Shown: positions 34,641-45,800 of the stretch, one piece after another
How the letters are laid out: every line of letters starts with the position of its first letter
How positions within the stretch are numbered: the stretch's first letter is position 1
Made by a program: the position numbers and the translations under genes
NCBI GenBank assembly: GCA_011009095.1
Contig: VTPC01001847.1
Location: forward strand, 24,410 to 88,409
Reading direction: 5' to 3'
Source: Ignelater luminosus
Taxonomy: Eukaryota; Arthropoda; Insecta; Coleoptera; Elateridae
DNA: 64,000 nt
Notes under the pieces: model-generated
What the model was told of the DNA's origin: nothing
Database searches by the model: none
The model's input: the letters and a program-made list of their open reading frames with translations, nothing else

Positions 34641-36398
34641 ATTCCAAGATTCAGAACTCTGTGGATGAAAATCAGGTATAGACACAGCCAAAGCTATTTC
34701 ACTGTGCATTTTAGTAAAAATTATCTTAGAGGGTGCACTGTACAACCGGGAAGATGCTAATTGTTGTTTTGGGCCGGTATTATGCCGTGCTTTCAATGAG
34801 AATTTTTCTAGGAAGAAAAATTTTAATTTTGTAGCATGAACAGGACATTTCCACTTCTAGATTGTAGTCAACTAGGTTTTTGTACTGAAAGAGGAAAATT
34901 AAAAATGTGTGAGACAGAAAATCAATAATTTTATAAAACTCTTAACTCGCAAATATACCAACACTGAATAAAAAAATTGATTTTTGAGTTTTAATTAAAT
35001 AAAAATAAAAAAGAATATTATTAGAGAATATTTCCTTAATCACGTAGCAATATGTTTCAAAAGAATATTCAAGAGAAACTATTTTTATCAGATCATATTT
35101 CATTAAAAATAAAATCAATGCGCTCCTAGATTTTCCGGAATTCTAGACTGGTTTTCATCTTTTTGTAAAGTCAGATAAAGGTATATGTCGCAGCGTGTTA
35201 CCTGGATTCAATAAATTCTTAATCTCTTGAGAGCTATTGAAAGCTCGGCCGTAGAACAGCGACATCACGTGCATACCGAGACCACAAAGAACTTGAAAAA
35301 TCATATAGTCAGATTCAGAAGTCATTAATTGTCGAATTTATTCATAGAAATTTAATTTATAGATAAAAGTTCATTAACGACACGTAAGTGTATGTTAAAT
35401 TCTAGAGCTTTATATTTAAGTTATGATTCCATGGCAATTTATTGCTGATAATTTATTTGCTAAAAGTAAATATTGCAATTGATTAGTTGTAAATTGAAAA
35501 CTAAAAGTAACAATTATATTACTTTTAACAAATTAATGTATGATTATTAAAAATGGGTTTAGGTTGTGAAATATAGAGTAGAAAGTTGTATAATGCAATG
35601 GAATAGAAGCAAAGGCCCAGTAAATTACAAAGTGTAGTATATTATCTACATATTGTAATGATATAATAACTTTCAATGTAATGATTTCCACAACATTTAA
35701 TTATATTTTTATTTCATGGGCCGAAATTGAATTTTATTTATCAAAATTTTAAATTAATGTCAAAAAATGTTTGTTAATTATAGGTTAATGGTTATGACAT
35801 TAACTTGTGTCAATGAGATTTGTCAGCTTCTATTATGAATGTCAAGATATGTTTGTCAAGAAATTTATAAATTGATAATGATCAACTCATTCAAAGAATT
35901 TTACATTTTTTTTTATCTAACTATACTAACTACACAGTTTTATTATTTTAACTTTCTTCCTTTTTTTAGTAGTTAAGATTTTACTTTATTTTTTATTTTG
36001 TTTCTAATTATACCACCTATAAACTTTAGTAGGTCCTCTTCCTCTTCTTGGGTATCCTTTGTTCACCATTATAGCACTCAGTCTCGTCTTCTCACAATTT
36101 TGCACTTTGTATCTCATCCAATAATTGTTCACCACAGTGAAATTGGGAACGCGCACCAAGTCACTCTACTCATTTGCTTCCTTCCTCATTTTTCCATTTA
36201 CTGTACTGATTCTTTCTTCATTTCCATTTGGTCTCTCTTTGTCTATGTTTTTTTTTTGTTTTAGTCAATTAATGATAAATAAAAGTCCATTTATTTGGTG
36301 TACCTTATTTTATTTTATTTTTGATGTACTTTTCTTGTGATAACATGTCACATTGCACATAAACCGCAATAAACATAACAGAAACCATTAATATAACA
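34641..36398. other. AT-rich stretch, nothing recognised
   Basis: No recognised gene. Near 36030-36240 there is a pyrimidine-rich tract on the plus strand with two chance open frames under 90 codons. A partly readable minus-strand frame with an acidic cluster (QEEEEDLLKF) occurs near 36040, but I cannot place it in a family. Confidence 0.4.
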
Positions 36399-36520
36399 AA
36401 TCTTAAGAACCATTCACATAAAAATCTTAATAACCATACATATAAACATCTTAACAACCATATAAATAACGAATATTAATAACCGTTTACAAAAATAATC
36501 TTAATGGTCCATATAAATTT
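36374..36520. repeat. 24-bp minisatellite, about six degenerate units
   Basis: Units such as AATCTTAAGAACCATTCACA, AATCTTAATAACCATACATA and CATCTTAACAACCATATAAA recur every 24 bp (one unit 26 bp), best between 36399 and 36520. The consensus is roughly AATCTTAATAACCATAYATA plus four bases. Found by eye; no function is implied. Confidence 0.75.
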
Positions 36521-38547
36521 CTTTTTTATTATTACTTCTTTTCATTTTTTAAAAGAAAAGACTTATTTCACAATTCTCTATTTTTCATTTTTTTATATCT
36601 CTATCAACAACCACACCTAGATACCCTTTTTTTCAATTTTTCTTTTCCACAAACTTCCCTTTTTTCTTTTCTTTTTTTTATTATCTAGCCGCCCACTCTA
36701 TACAACCTACTTTTCGTTATCTATTCCTAATCACAAAACCTACTGTACATGCACTTAATCATATTGTATTCTTTGAATGATTAACTCTTATTTTTATTTT
36801 AAACCATATAGTTTTGAATATCATCACAATATGTATAGAGGTAAAACGATAATTGTTGAGTTAAAAATAAATGGGATTTTCAATTCACAAAAACAAAAAT
36901 GAAATTACCAATAAACACGTTAAATAAATGTACTTTTGCATTGAATGAACAATGAAAAACCAAAACAAAGTTGCCAGAGGTAATAATTAATAACTCGTGT
37001 TCAAAAACCAAATTTCTATAATGAAATTTTTATATTTCATTCGTGAAGTAAAATAAAAACAATCGATTCGTTAAATATTTGAGTCTACAAAAACATTTAT
37101 GCAAAATTAGATTAAAAGGCCCACGTCAGTATTATTGACACGAATATAATATTGCGAGGGTAACTTAAAACGATATTGAAACAGTTCTAGTTAAATTTAA
37201 TCAACGATTGGAAATACTGATTTGATTGTTTATTTGTTATTGAGAATTAGCTTTAAATTCTTATTCAAATAATAATAATAGGCCACAGTCTATCAAACGA
37301 CGTGCGTTAAAAGTCCTTCACAACATGTAAAATATTAGTTGTCCATCGTTCTACATTTTTTCGGTCATTAGATATTAGATCTAAAAATGTCCGGTCAAGC
37401 AATTTTCTATAATGTACATAAGTTTCTATACAATTTCTTAAAATTCAGATATCAGAGGGTTTTGGAAATTAGTTTCTCTGATATGGAGTTCCGCAACCTA
37501 CGCGGAAAGCGTAGGCGTTTCCTTAAGGAAATCTTTTAATTAAACACAGTCATAAATATTTTATTATGGAAAATTCCATTTCACGTAAAAAAGTAATACA
37601 TGCCGTACATACACATGTGATCATAAATTTATCTAATATTTTCAGAAAAGGTGTGTAGTAAAATTTAATTTCAGTATACCACTCCCTTGTGTTTTTTATT
37701 ATTGGAAGCTTCTGTGGAAGAACTCTGTTTTATATACTTCTCAGAATAAAATACATACGTGTCATTATTCTTATGAAACTTTATTGGGTAGGTATAAAAC
37801 AAATACACATTTCCGGAAACATGCATCAGCTGGAATATATAAACCACTTTTATTGAATTTTCAAAAACCCAGTTTTATTGAACTGGAGTACTGATTGTTT
37901 TATTTAGATGTGCTTTTACAATATTGTACAGACAAGCAATATACATATTTAGATTTCTCTAGATCAAATATTATGACATAAACTTTTTGCACATATTCAG
38001 TATATTTTAAACAGCTGAGTCAAATTTAAATATATTTTTTATTTTGAGATGTTTTGTTTTTAGAATTGTCGGAGACAATAATCATTGATTCGGCTTACAA
38101 AATTAATTAAATAGGTGAAAATCATGCTAATTGGGTCATATTCAATATAAAACAGAATCCAATAATAACAGTATTTAATGCGAAATATGCAAAAAATGTT
38201 CTGAACAGGTAATAAACAGCATGTAGCACTACATCCTTTGCGTTATTTACTACGTCACAGAAAACAAAGCTATATGAAACAATTGAAACAACTATCTCAA
38301 ACCTCTATTTCCTTTGTTTCAAATTATTAGGTTTTATTAAAGTTTTTGTTTCTTTTAGAAAAATATAAACACAAAAAGCTTCCGGTAGGAAACGTGTATT
38401 ATTACATTCTGAAACCAAAAAAAGTAGTCACTAATGCTTCTTAAAAAACTATTTTACTGCTTAAAGAATATTTTAATTTGGCACTAATCTTTGAGTAAAC
38501 TTATTGTTAAATCAAAAAGCAACATACCTCTCTAATTTTATAATTTA
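36521..38547. other. AT-rich stretch with one hairpin cluster
   Basis: Pyrimidine-rich at 36530-36680, otherwise AT-rich with no recognised gene. The one notable structure is the hairpin cluster at 37449-37531, listed separately. Confidence 0.5.
37449..37531. repeat. cluster of inverted repeats
   Basis: Several perfect inverted repeats lie within 83 bp. ATATCAGAG (37449-37457) pairs with CTCTGATAT (37476-37484). CCTACGC (37497-37503) pairs with GCGTAGG (37509-37515) around a GGAAA loop. TTTCCTTAAGGAAA (37518-37531) is a 14-bp palindrome. In addition TTCCGC (37489-37494) can pair with GCGGAA (37502-37507), which would exclude the CCTACGC stem. All were checked base by base in the sequence. 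Function is unknown. Confidence 0.85.
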
Positions 38548-38754
38548 CGAAGGCGATACAATAACTACCCTTGTTTAGCTACAGATGGTGCTTTGACTCA
38601 AAAAGTGTATTACCAATACTGTTAGTGCTATCCTTCAAACGATGTCTGTCAAAAATGTTTAACAGATTCATCTAGTAATTTTGTTTTGACAGCTCTTGAA
38701 AGAGAACCCGAAAAATAACAATACTGATCAGTGATTCCATTTCTTCTTTTTTAG

Positions 38755-39960
38755 ATGGAAAAACGTGTCAGGAATATCAAAGAGAAGTTGAATGAGGTTG
38801 ATAAGGATCACGCTGTTTCTATGACTTCCACCAGATACTGGTTCAATGAATTCAGGCGTGGCCGAACATCCAGCTTTGATGAGGAGTGGTCAAGCCGATC
38901 GATTGAGGTGACTATGGAAGAAATTGTTAGAATTTACTTCAAAGAGTCAGATATAGCATGTTTCCTGTTATTATCAATGCCACATGAATATGAAAGTGTT
39001 GTTACAGCAATAAGAACGGTATCGGAAGACAACTTAAAACTTATGTTGGTTAAAAATAGGTTGTTAGAATTTAAACTGTATAAAAATACTTCAGTTAAGA
39101 TTAAAAGTAAAGTGGATGCCTCATTTGTTGCTACAAAAGTAAACCAAAAGTGTTATCGTTGTGGAAAAATGGGACATTTGAAAAATGTATGTGGTATAAA
39201 GTGCTTTGTGTGTAATAAGTTCGGGCATAAAGCAATAAATTGCTTCAGAAATGCTACGAAAACTGGTAGAAATAATAGCCGAGCTCATTATGTTAAAGAA
39301 GACGATGAAGATTGCACAACCATCAGTAAAAGAAAAACAGGAAAAGCCTTTTGTTCAACTTCAGCAGAAGAAGCAAGTAAAAATTCAAATGAAATTATTT
39401 GGTGGTATGCGGATTCGGGGGCAACACATCATTATATTAGTGATGAGGGAATTCTGATTAATAAAAAATATTTTGATGAGCCAAAGTCCATTCAGTTAGC
39501 GGAAAGAGGAAAATGTATGGTTGCAACTTGTTATGGTGATGTAAAAGTAATAAGTTTAGTAGGAAATAAGAAAATACCAATTACATTAAGAAATGTTTTT
39601 TGTTTTCCTGAATTAAGGGTAAATTTATTATCCATTTCAACAATAGAAAAAGTTGGCTTTAAAATAGTATGTGTTGATGGTACTATTTCTATTGAGAAAA
39701 ACAAAAATGTTTATGCACAAGGAGAACGTTCAGGTAATCTTTATATATTAAAATTTAAAATGAATAGTACCAATAATGCAAACTTAGCAGTTAAGCTAGA
39801 TAGTGAATTATGGCATAAAAGATACGGCCATCTAAATTATGATTCGTTGTCAAAAATCAGTAATTTAAATCTAGTCCATGGATTAAATTTTAAGATTAAT
39901 AAAGGTAATAAGTTTTGCAAAGTGTGTGTAACGGCAAGACAAAAATGTTTTCCTTATTAA
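38755..39960 (+). CDS. chimeric frame: mariner helix-turn-helix fused to copia Gag/protease
   Basis: One 401-codon frame. Residues 1-60 (MEKRVRNIKEKLNEVDKDHA, RYWFNEFRRGRTSSFDEE, IEVTMEEIVRI) are the DNA-binding N-terminus of a mariner transposase. From residue 61 it is copia Gag: LLLSMPHEYESVVTAI, then two CCHC zinc knuckles (C133-C136-H141-C146 and C150-C153-H158-C163). The protease motif WWYADSGATHHYI follows, with D220-S-G. The integrase zinc-binding region comes last: WHKRYGHLNYDSL and FCKVCVTARQKC. The frame stops at TAA 39958-39960 where copia Pol should continue. The joint at about 38934 adds no stop or frameshift. There is no evidence that it is expressed; it may be an accidental fusion. 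Confidence 0.7.
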   Translation: MEKRVRNIKEKLNEVDKDHAVSMTSTRYWFNEFRRGRTSSFDEEWSSRSIEVTMEEIVRIYFKESDIACFLLLSMPHEYESVVTAIRTVSEDNLKLMLVKNRLLEFKLYKNTSVKIKSKVDASFVATKVNQKCYRCGKMGHLKNVCGIKCFVCNKFGHKAINCFRNATKTGRNNSRAHYVKEDDEDCTTISKRKTGKAFCSTSAEEASKNSNEIIWWYADSGATHHYISDEGILINKKYFDEPKSIQLAERGKCMVATCYGDVKVISLVGNKKIPITLRNVFCFPELRVNLLSISTIEKVGFKIVCVDGTISIEKNKNVYAQGERSGNLYILKFKMNSTNNANLAVKLDSELWHKRYGHLNYDSLSKISNLNLVHGLNFKINKGNKFCKVCVTARQKCFPY

Positions 39961-42080
39961 TCAAAAAGTAGTAAATCAAATAGAGTTTTAGAGTTGATTC
40001 CTACTGATGTCTGTGGACCTATTACACCAATTTCGCATAACAGCAATCGTTACTTTGTAACTTTTGTAGATGACTATTCAAGGTTTGTAACGGTATATAT
40101 AATTAAATCCAAAGATAAAGTTTTTGAATGCTTTAAGAATTATGAGGCCAAGGTAGCAGCGTTGTTCTGTAGTAAGAAAATAGCAAAAATCAAATGAGAT
40201 AATGGGGGTGAATATTGTTCAAAATCACTTACTAATTTCTGTGCACAAAAAGATATTCAAATTTCATATACACCACCCTACACTCCCCAATTAAATGGTG
40301 TTGCCGAAAGGATGAACCAAACACAAATGGATAAAGCCAGAGCAATGATTATGCAAGCAGAAATGAGTAAAAGTTATTGGGAAGAAGCAGTACTTACTGC
40401 TGCGTACATAACAAATTGAACGCAGTCTTCCTTAATTAAAAACAGAACACCTTATGAATTATGGTTAAAGAAAAAACCAAATGTGTCCAATATGCGCGTC
40501 TTTGGGTGTATAGCATATGCAAGAGTACCTGATTCACTTCGAACTAAATTGGATGACAAAGGAGTGAAATGTAGATTTATAGTTATGCAGAAAATGGGTA
40601 TCGGTTATTAAATGAGACAGAAAACAAGATTATTCATAGTAGAAATGTAATTTTCAATGAAGACAGTTTTTGTATAGTGAAAGGAAATCGAAAGGAAAAT
40701 AAACTTTTTGAAGATGAAAATGAAAATATAAAAGAGTAAAGATGATGAAAGAAATGATGTTGAAGAAAAAGATACAGATTCAGAAGCTGACGTAGATGGT
40801 GTTAAAGAAGATGATGCGAGACCGAAGAGAAGTATAAAGTTGCCACTACATTTTCAAGATTATGAAATAGATTTAGGTTGTCTAGCCTTATTAAGTAATT
40901 TTTATGATGTTCCCAAATCATATGCAGAAGCAAAGAGAAGTTCAAAATGGAATTATTGGGAACGAACCATTGAAGACGAGTTAAATGAAAATTATGAAAA
41001 TAAAGTATGTTTATTGAATAAAGCTATTTATGGCTTAAAACAAGCTCCTAAAATATGGAATGAAAGATTCAACACCTTTATGTCAAGTTTAAATTTCAAA
41101 TGTTCAAAATCTGACTATTGTTTGTTTGTTTTTCTTAAACAGAACATACGATGCTATTTGCTATTATATGTAGATGACATTTTGTTATGATAAAAATTTT
41201 ATAAATTATGTAAAATCAAAATTGTGTGAAACTTTTAAAATGAAAAAGTTAGACTTTGTTAACAATTTCTTAGGAATAAGAATCTGTAGAGATTTTGAAA
41301 ACAAAATTATAACTATTGATCAAATTTCTGCAATTAATAATTTAGTGAAACGTTTCAATGTAGAAAACTGTAAAAATTTTAAAACACCTATTGAAAATAA
41401 TTTAGTTTTAGAAAGAAATTGCAATGAGAATTTGAAAACCAAACTGCCTTATAAGGAACTTTTAGGTTCACTAATGTATATAATGATGAGTACAAGGCCG
41501 GATATCTGTTATTGTGTAAGTTATTTTGGTAGATATCAGGATTGTGCAACGGATGTGCATTTTAAGCACCTGCTGAGACTATTAAAATATTTGAAGTTTA
41601 CAGTGGATTTAAAATTAAGTTTCTGTTGTTCAGATAATGGTTTCTCTGATGCAGATTGGGCAAATGATGCTGATTGAAAATCAGTAAGTGGATATTGTTT
41701 TAAATTATTTGATAATCTTGTCATCTGGAGTTCTAAAAAATAATCAGTTGTATCACTGTCCAGTACTGAATCAGAATTTGTAGCTTTATGTATGGCAAGT
41801 TGTGAACTTTTATATATAAGGAATTTGTTAGATGATCTGCATATTACATATTCATTACCATTTATTTTATTTGAAGATAATCAAAAGTACAATTAAGTTG
41901 CTTCAGAATTTTGAAAATAATAAAAGATGTAAACATATTGATGTTAAATTTCATTTTGTAATAATAGTTAAAGGAATAATGAAGATAGTCTATGTTAGTA
42001 CGCATGATCAGTTAGCAGATATTTTTACTAAGTCTTTGTGTCATGAAAAATTTGTCAATTTAGTTAAAATGTTAAGGCTA
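38935..42080 (+). pseudogene. copia-type Gag-Pol block without LTRs
   Basis: Order after Gag and protease: integrase core (TDVCGPITPISHNSNRYFVT, FVDDYSRFVTVYI, then a TGA just before DNGGEYCSKS, and TPPYTPQLNGVAERMNQTQ), then reverse transcriptase and RNase H. The RT lacks its fingers and first catalytic aspartate: the sequence jumps from WNYWERTIEDELNE straight to KVCLLNKAIYGLKQAPKIWN, while YVDDILL near 41170 is kept. RNase H follows, with KELLGSLMYIMMSTRPDICY and GFSDADWANDAD. The block closes with STHDQLADIFTKSLCHEKFV, almost the usual copia C-terminus. Integrase before RT is the copia order. Several stops and frameshifts make it non-functional. The beginning of Gag and both LTRs are absent. 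Confidence 0.88.
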
Positions 42081-42770
42081 AGGGTGAAGATCAAAAAGAT
42101 TGCTAGTATTGTAAACATCTCGATTGAATGCGTACAAAATGTTCTTCATGAAAGCTTAAATATACAAAAGCTATCGGCGGAATGGGCACCGAGATTGCTG
42201 ACGACTAACCAAAAAAGGAACCTCGTGACAACTTAAAAAGAATGTTTGGACATATCTAGGTGCAATCCGAGTGAGTTCCTGCGGCGTTATGTGACCGTTG
42301 CTTTTTCTTAGGCAACGTGCACCACAGAAGACAAAAACGATTTTATTAGTCGGAAAGGGTATGGCATAATCTTTATTGATTATTTGGAGAAAGGAAAACC
42401 AATCACGGGACAGTACTACGCTGTTGTATTGAATCGATTTTACGCTAAATTAAAGAGCGAACAGTCTCACTTGATGAAGAAAAAAGTGCGATTCTACTAT
42501 TATAATGCGCCAGCTCACTCGTGCGCAATTATCACAGGAAGACTGATCCAGTTAGGCTACGACTTGTTGTTTCATCCACCGTATTCTTCAGATTTGGCTC
42601 CCGGCGATTTCTATTTCTTTCCTAACATAAAGAGAAAGCGGTTCGCATCAAATGAGGTCATCGCCGAAACATAGACCTATTTTGCAGAGTTCGAAAGATT
42701 TTATTTGAATGGCTTACAAAAATTGGGACGTCACTGGACTACGTGTATAGAGTTAGAAATAATTACGTTT
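42081..42770 (+). pseudogene. mariner transposase, middle and C-terminal part
   Basis: Resumes at RVKIKKIASIVNISIECVQN and VLHESLN, with AEWAPRLLTTNQKR, the second helix-turn-helix and linker. It is in frame with the preceding copia tail. After a stop near 42234 it reads SEFLRRYVTV, but the following first catalytic box is lost. In 42384-42674 GKPITGQYYAVVLNRFYAKL and FYYYNAPAHSCAI appear: the second catalytic aspartate of the usual HDNAPAH has become tyrosine. HPPYSSDLAPGDFYFFPNIK keeps the third aspartate. A C-terminal NGLQKLGRHWTTCIEL ends near the right terminal repeat. The transposase is dead twice over. Confidence 0.85.
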
Positions 42771-42806
42771 ACTTCCCTAACACGGGTATTTATTCATCGC
42801 CCCTAC

Positions 42807-45800
42807 TTAGTCCTTGGAAAGAACCTTAGACTAGTTTAAAAATAGCCTACATGAACGTCCTTTCAGTACTCTTTGTCCATAGAATAAAAACCTGTTGCTA
42901 TCGCGGGTCCGTTCTTGTGTTTACTATTTTATATCTATATCGAGATTTTCCTTATTTTCTTATTAGTCTATCTCAGTGATCGAAAACAATTGAAAAATGG
43001 ACAAAGCTAGAAATTAATAAAATAGAGTTCTGTGTATAAATCGAGTTTGATCTAGATATTTAAAGTTGTTCCAACCCACTTTCTAGAAATACCGCCTCAA
43101 AGTCTAGTTGTCTAGCACTTTACGAGTTTTCTTGCGAATGAGACAAGTCCTTATTTCATACCAAATAATCTAACACTATGTCGTCTCGTATCTCAAAATG
43201 TACCCAAATTTTGTCCTAATTTAAATTTTTTTGAACTTTACGTTCTATTAGTAATTCTTTTAGTTTTGTTTATTTTATTCAATACCCAAACTACAATTTT
43301 CTGTACCCAGTAGGACAGTGCAATGTCTTCTGACGTTTCTCTATAAATTTAGAAATCCAAGTTCATATTTTTATTTCTTTCGGAAGGATGTTTGTGCCAA
43401 TAGCTTTTACCTATACTTCCTTCCCATAATGTACAGTTATTGAAAAAGTTGTAGCCAATAACGCATGATGGAGTCAGAAAAGGAAGCTACTAAAGCGCTT
43501 CCTTTTAGACTAATTTACTGAATTTCTAGAAATAACGCGGTTGCTACAGTAACTTGAATGTCTGCTGCAGCGGTACGTTTGAAGAAACAGTGGCATCTCC
43601 TGAACTATAACCTTTTATCCCTTGCTAGTTGTGTGAGATACTCATGAACGACCCTGTAGTCAATTTTATTTGTACTAAAGTTAGTATCGAACGATTCTAT
43701 TGCTTGGATATTAGCAGCTTCCTCAAACTGTTTTCTTGATTTCTTAACGGCTTTCGATAATTTTGATTTAGTACCCTCAATGATTGAACCGGAACTTCCA
43801 ATTGCGTCAGCTGTTTTTTTTCTGTTGTTCTGATACTGCTTCTTTCTTGTACTGTATAGTACGTATTGTTCGTATGACTACTAGGCACATGCGGGTAAGG
43901 TGACTTAATACTACGGGCTGACGTTTGCTGACTTAGTATTGGACCCGGTTACTCTCTTTAACGACTTAATCTTTTGACTGACTCCACTTTATAACCTATG
44001 TTTTTACTAAGGTTTGCTTTTAGTGGTCCAGACACAGATGACGTGCTTTATAGTTTTTCTAACTTACAGACTTACATCTTAACAAAAATACTAACTTTTT
44101 TTTTAACAAAATATAGAACATAATTTGTGGAAAGTCTAGTCTTCTAATCTTTTGTATAAAACTATTTTTATTGTAGGACGCACCCTTTTCAAAATATTTA
44201 CAAAAATCCATTGTTTTTGCTATCGTTTTGAATTTTTTCCAAATTTTCACTTCGACTTCGAGATCGCAAAATTAATAATATGTTATTCAGGCCCTTAAAG
44301 CGATTAAACACAAAAGGATTTGAAAATCGTTTAATTTTTTCCAAACTATCTGACGACCGAACTTTATCGGTATTTAGTGGAATTTCAAATATAAACTAGA
44401 GTTGCTTCTTATCTAAAGCTGGTGATAGATTGGCATCTGGAATACTAGTTTCTTATCTATTCAGATTTTGTTGCAGGTTTGTTAACTTTTTAGATGGTTC
44501 ATCATAAACGAATTATTCTGTTGCAATAAGAATTTTGTTTTACCTTAATCTGAATGATATTTGCATAACTATGAACGTCTACATTTCGAAAAAAATAAAT
44601 TAGGTTTTTTGAAAACCTAGATTTTTCTAAAATTTAAAACTGAATTAGTTTGCAGTAGTATTTAGTTTTTTACAATGTACACACATGATATATTTTGTGG
44701 TGTTATTCACAGTTGTGGTTTTTGACCTTTTCACCTGTAGAGCAGCAGTCAGTAATTAATCGATCTGTCTGCATCCAGACCGCTGGCAGATTGTGTGTTG
44801 ATAAATTTAAACAGTAAACTAAGACAACCGCGCTGAGCAGTTTTAAATCTGCCATAAAGGTGTTCTTTAAATGGAACTCAATGTGTTTTACAAGTTTCTA
44901 CAGATAGGTCAGAGCTCAAAATAAATTCAGCTCAAAGTATCAGCGTGAAATGGTACCTACTTAGACTATACCGTCATTTTATAGAAAGTTTTCTGATCAA
45001 TTGCAATGAAAATGGTTTTGTCACAATCCAACCTCTTGTTGTGAAGATATAGAAACGAATTAAGATAAAAAAATCAGAACGAAAATCGCTTATTTCACAG
45101 CCTTTTTAGCTCAGTTTGATTTCTAAATAAAGAACCTCCAAAAAACTTCAAATGATCAAAGCATTTTTGAAATTGTTTGATGCGCAATTTTAAAAATGCA
45201 CATTGATCATTTTGAAATTGAAATTGTCAAATAGTTTAAAAATAAAGTAACTTAATCAGTATAGTATAATACGTCCGTTTTATTCCACTCTGTATAAGTT
45301 ACACCGATAAAAACACAGATGATTTAAACCTGTATTCCCCTTCCTGCTATAAATCATATACTTATGTACGTATAATACCGGATGCGGATGTAAATGCATT
45401 TCCTTGTCAATTATATCGTAGGTACTCGTAAGTATATTGTTGATTCACCTTGATATAACTTCCAGTAAAAATGCCTTTTGAATACTTTGTTTTTTTATAA
45501 ATGTTCTTAATTTTTAAAAAACTTTTTTGTTTAGAGTTCTCCTATTCATTAAATGGCGCAGATGAAAAACGTTAACGTGTTTCTCTTTCCGTAAACAAAT
45601 CTTAATCCTAACTTTTCACATTTCCTTGTCAACAGCAAAAAGTACAAACTCGATTTCATGAAGAACTGCTATTGAACACTGAAATTAATTTTTTTTACAA
45701 AAAATTGACTTTGAATGAATCTCTGCAAAGCTTGCAGTTTAATTTTAAATTGCTGTTTATTTGATTTAGAGCTTCGAATCGAAGATTAAGCTTTAATAAA

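Larger units (their letters stand above)
38548..42806 (+). mobile_element. mariner carrying an inserted copia coding block
   Basis: A mariner in plus orientation. The left end near 38548 follows a TA and reads CGAAGGCGATACAATAACTA; the right end near 42806 is an imperfect inverted copy, sharing GGCGAT, AATAA and TACCC at matching spacing over about 25 bp. Its transposase gene is split into an N-terminal part (38755-38934) and the remainder (42081-about 42770), with 3.15 kb of copia coding sequence between. Without that block the element would be about 1.1 kb, close to a mariner with small deletions. Neither copia LTR is present at the joints. Confidence 0.75.

Noticed and set aside
43697-43888. 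Minus-strand 63-codon frame resembling a Gag-like or exon sequence
   Set aside because: Too short and low in complexity. I found no motif that places it in a family, and no flanking coding continues it.
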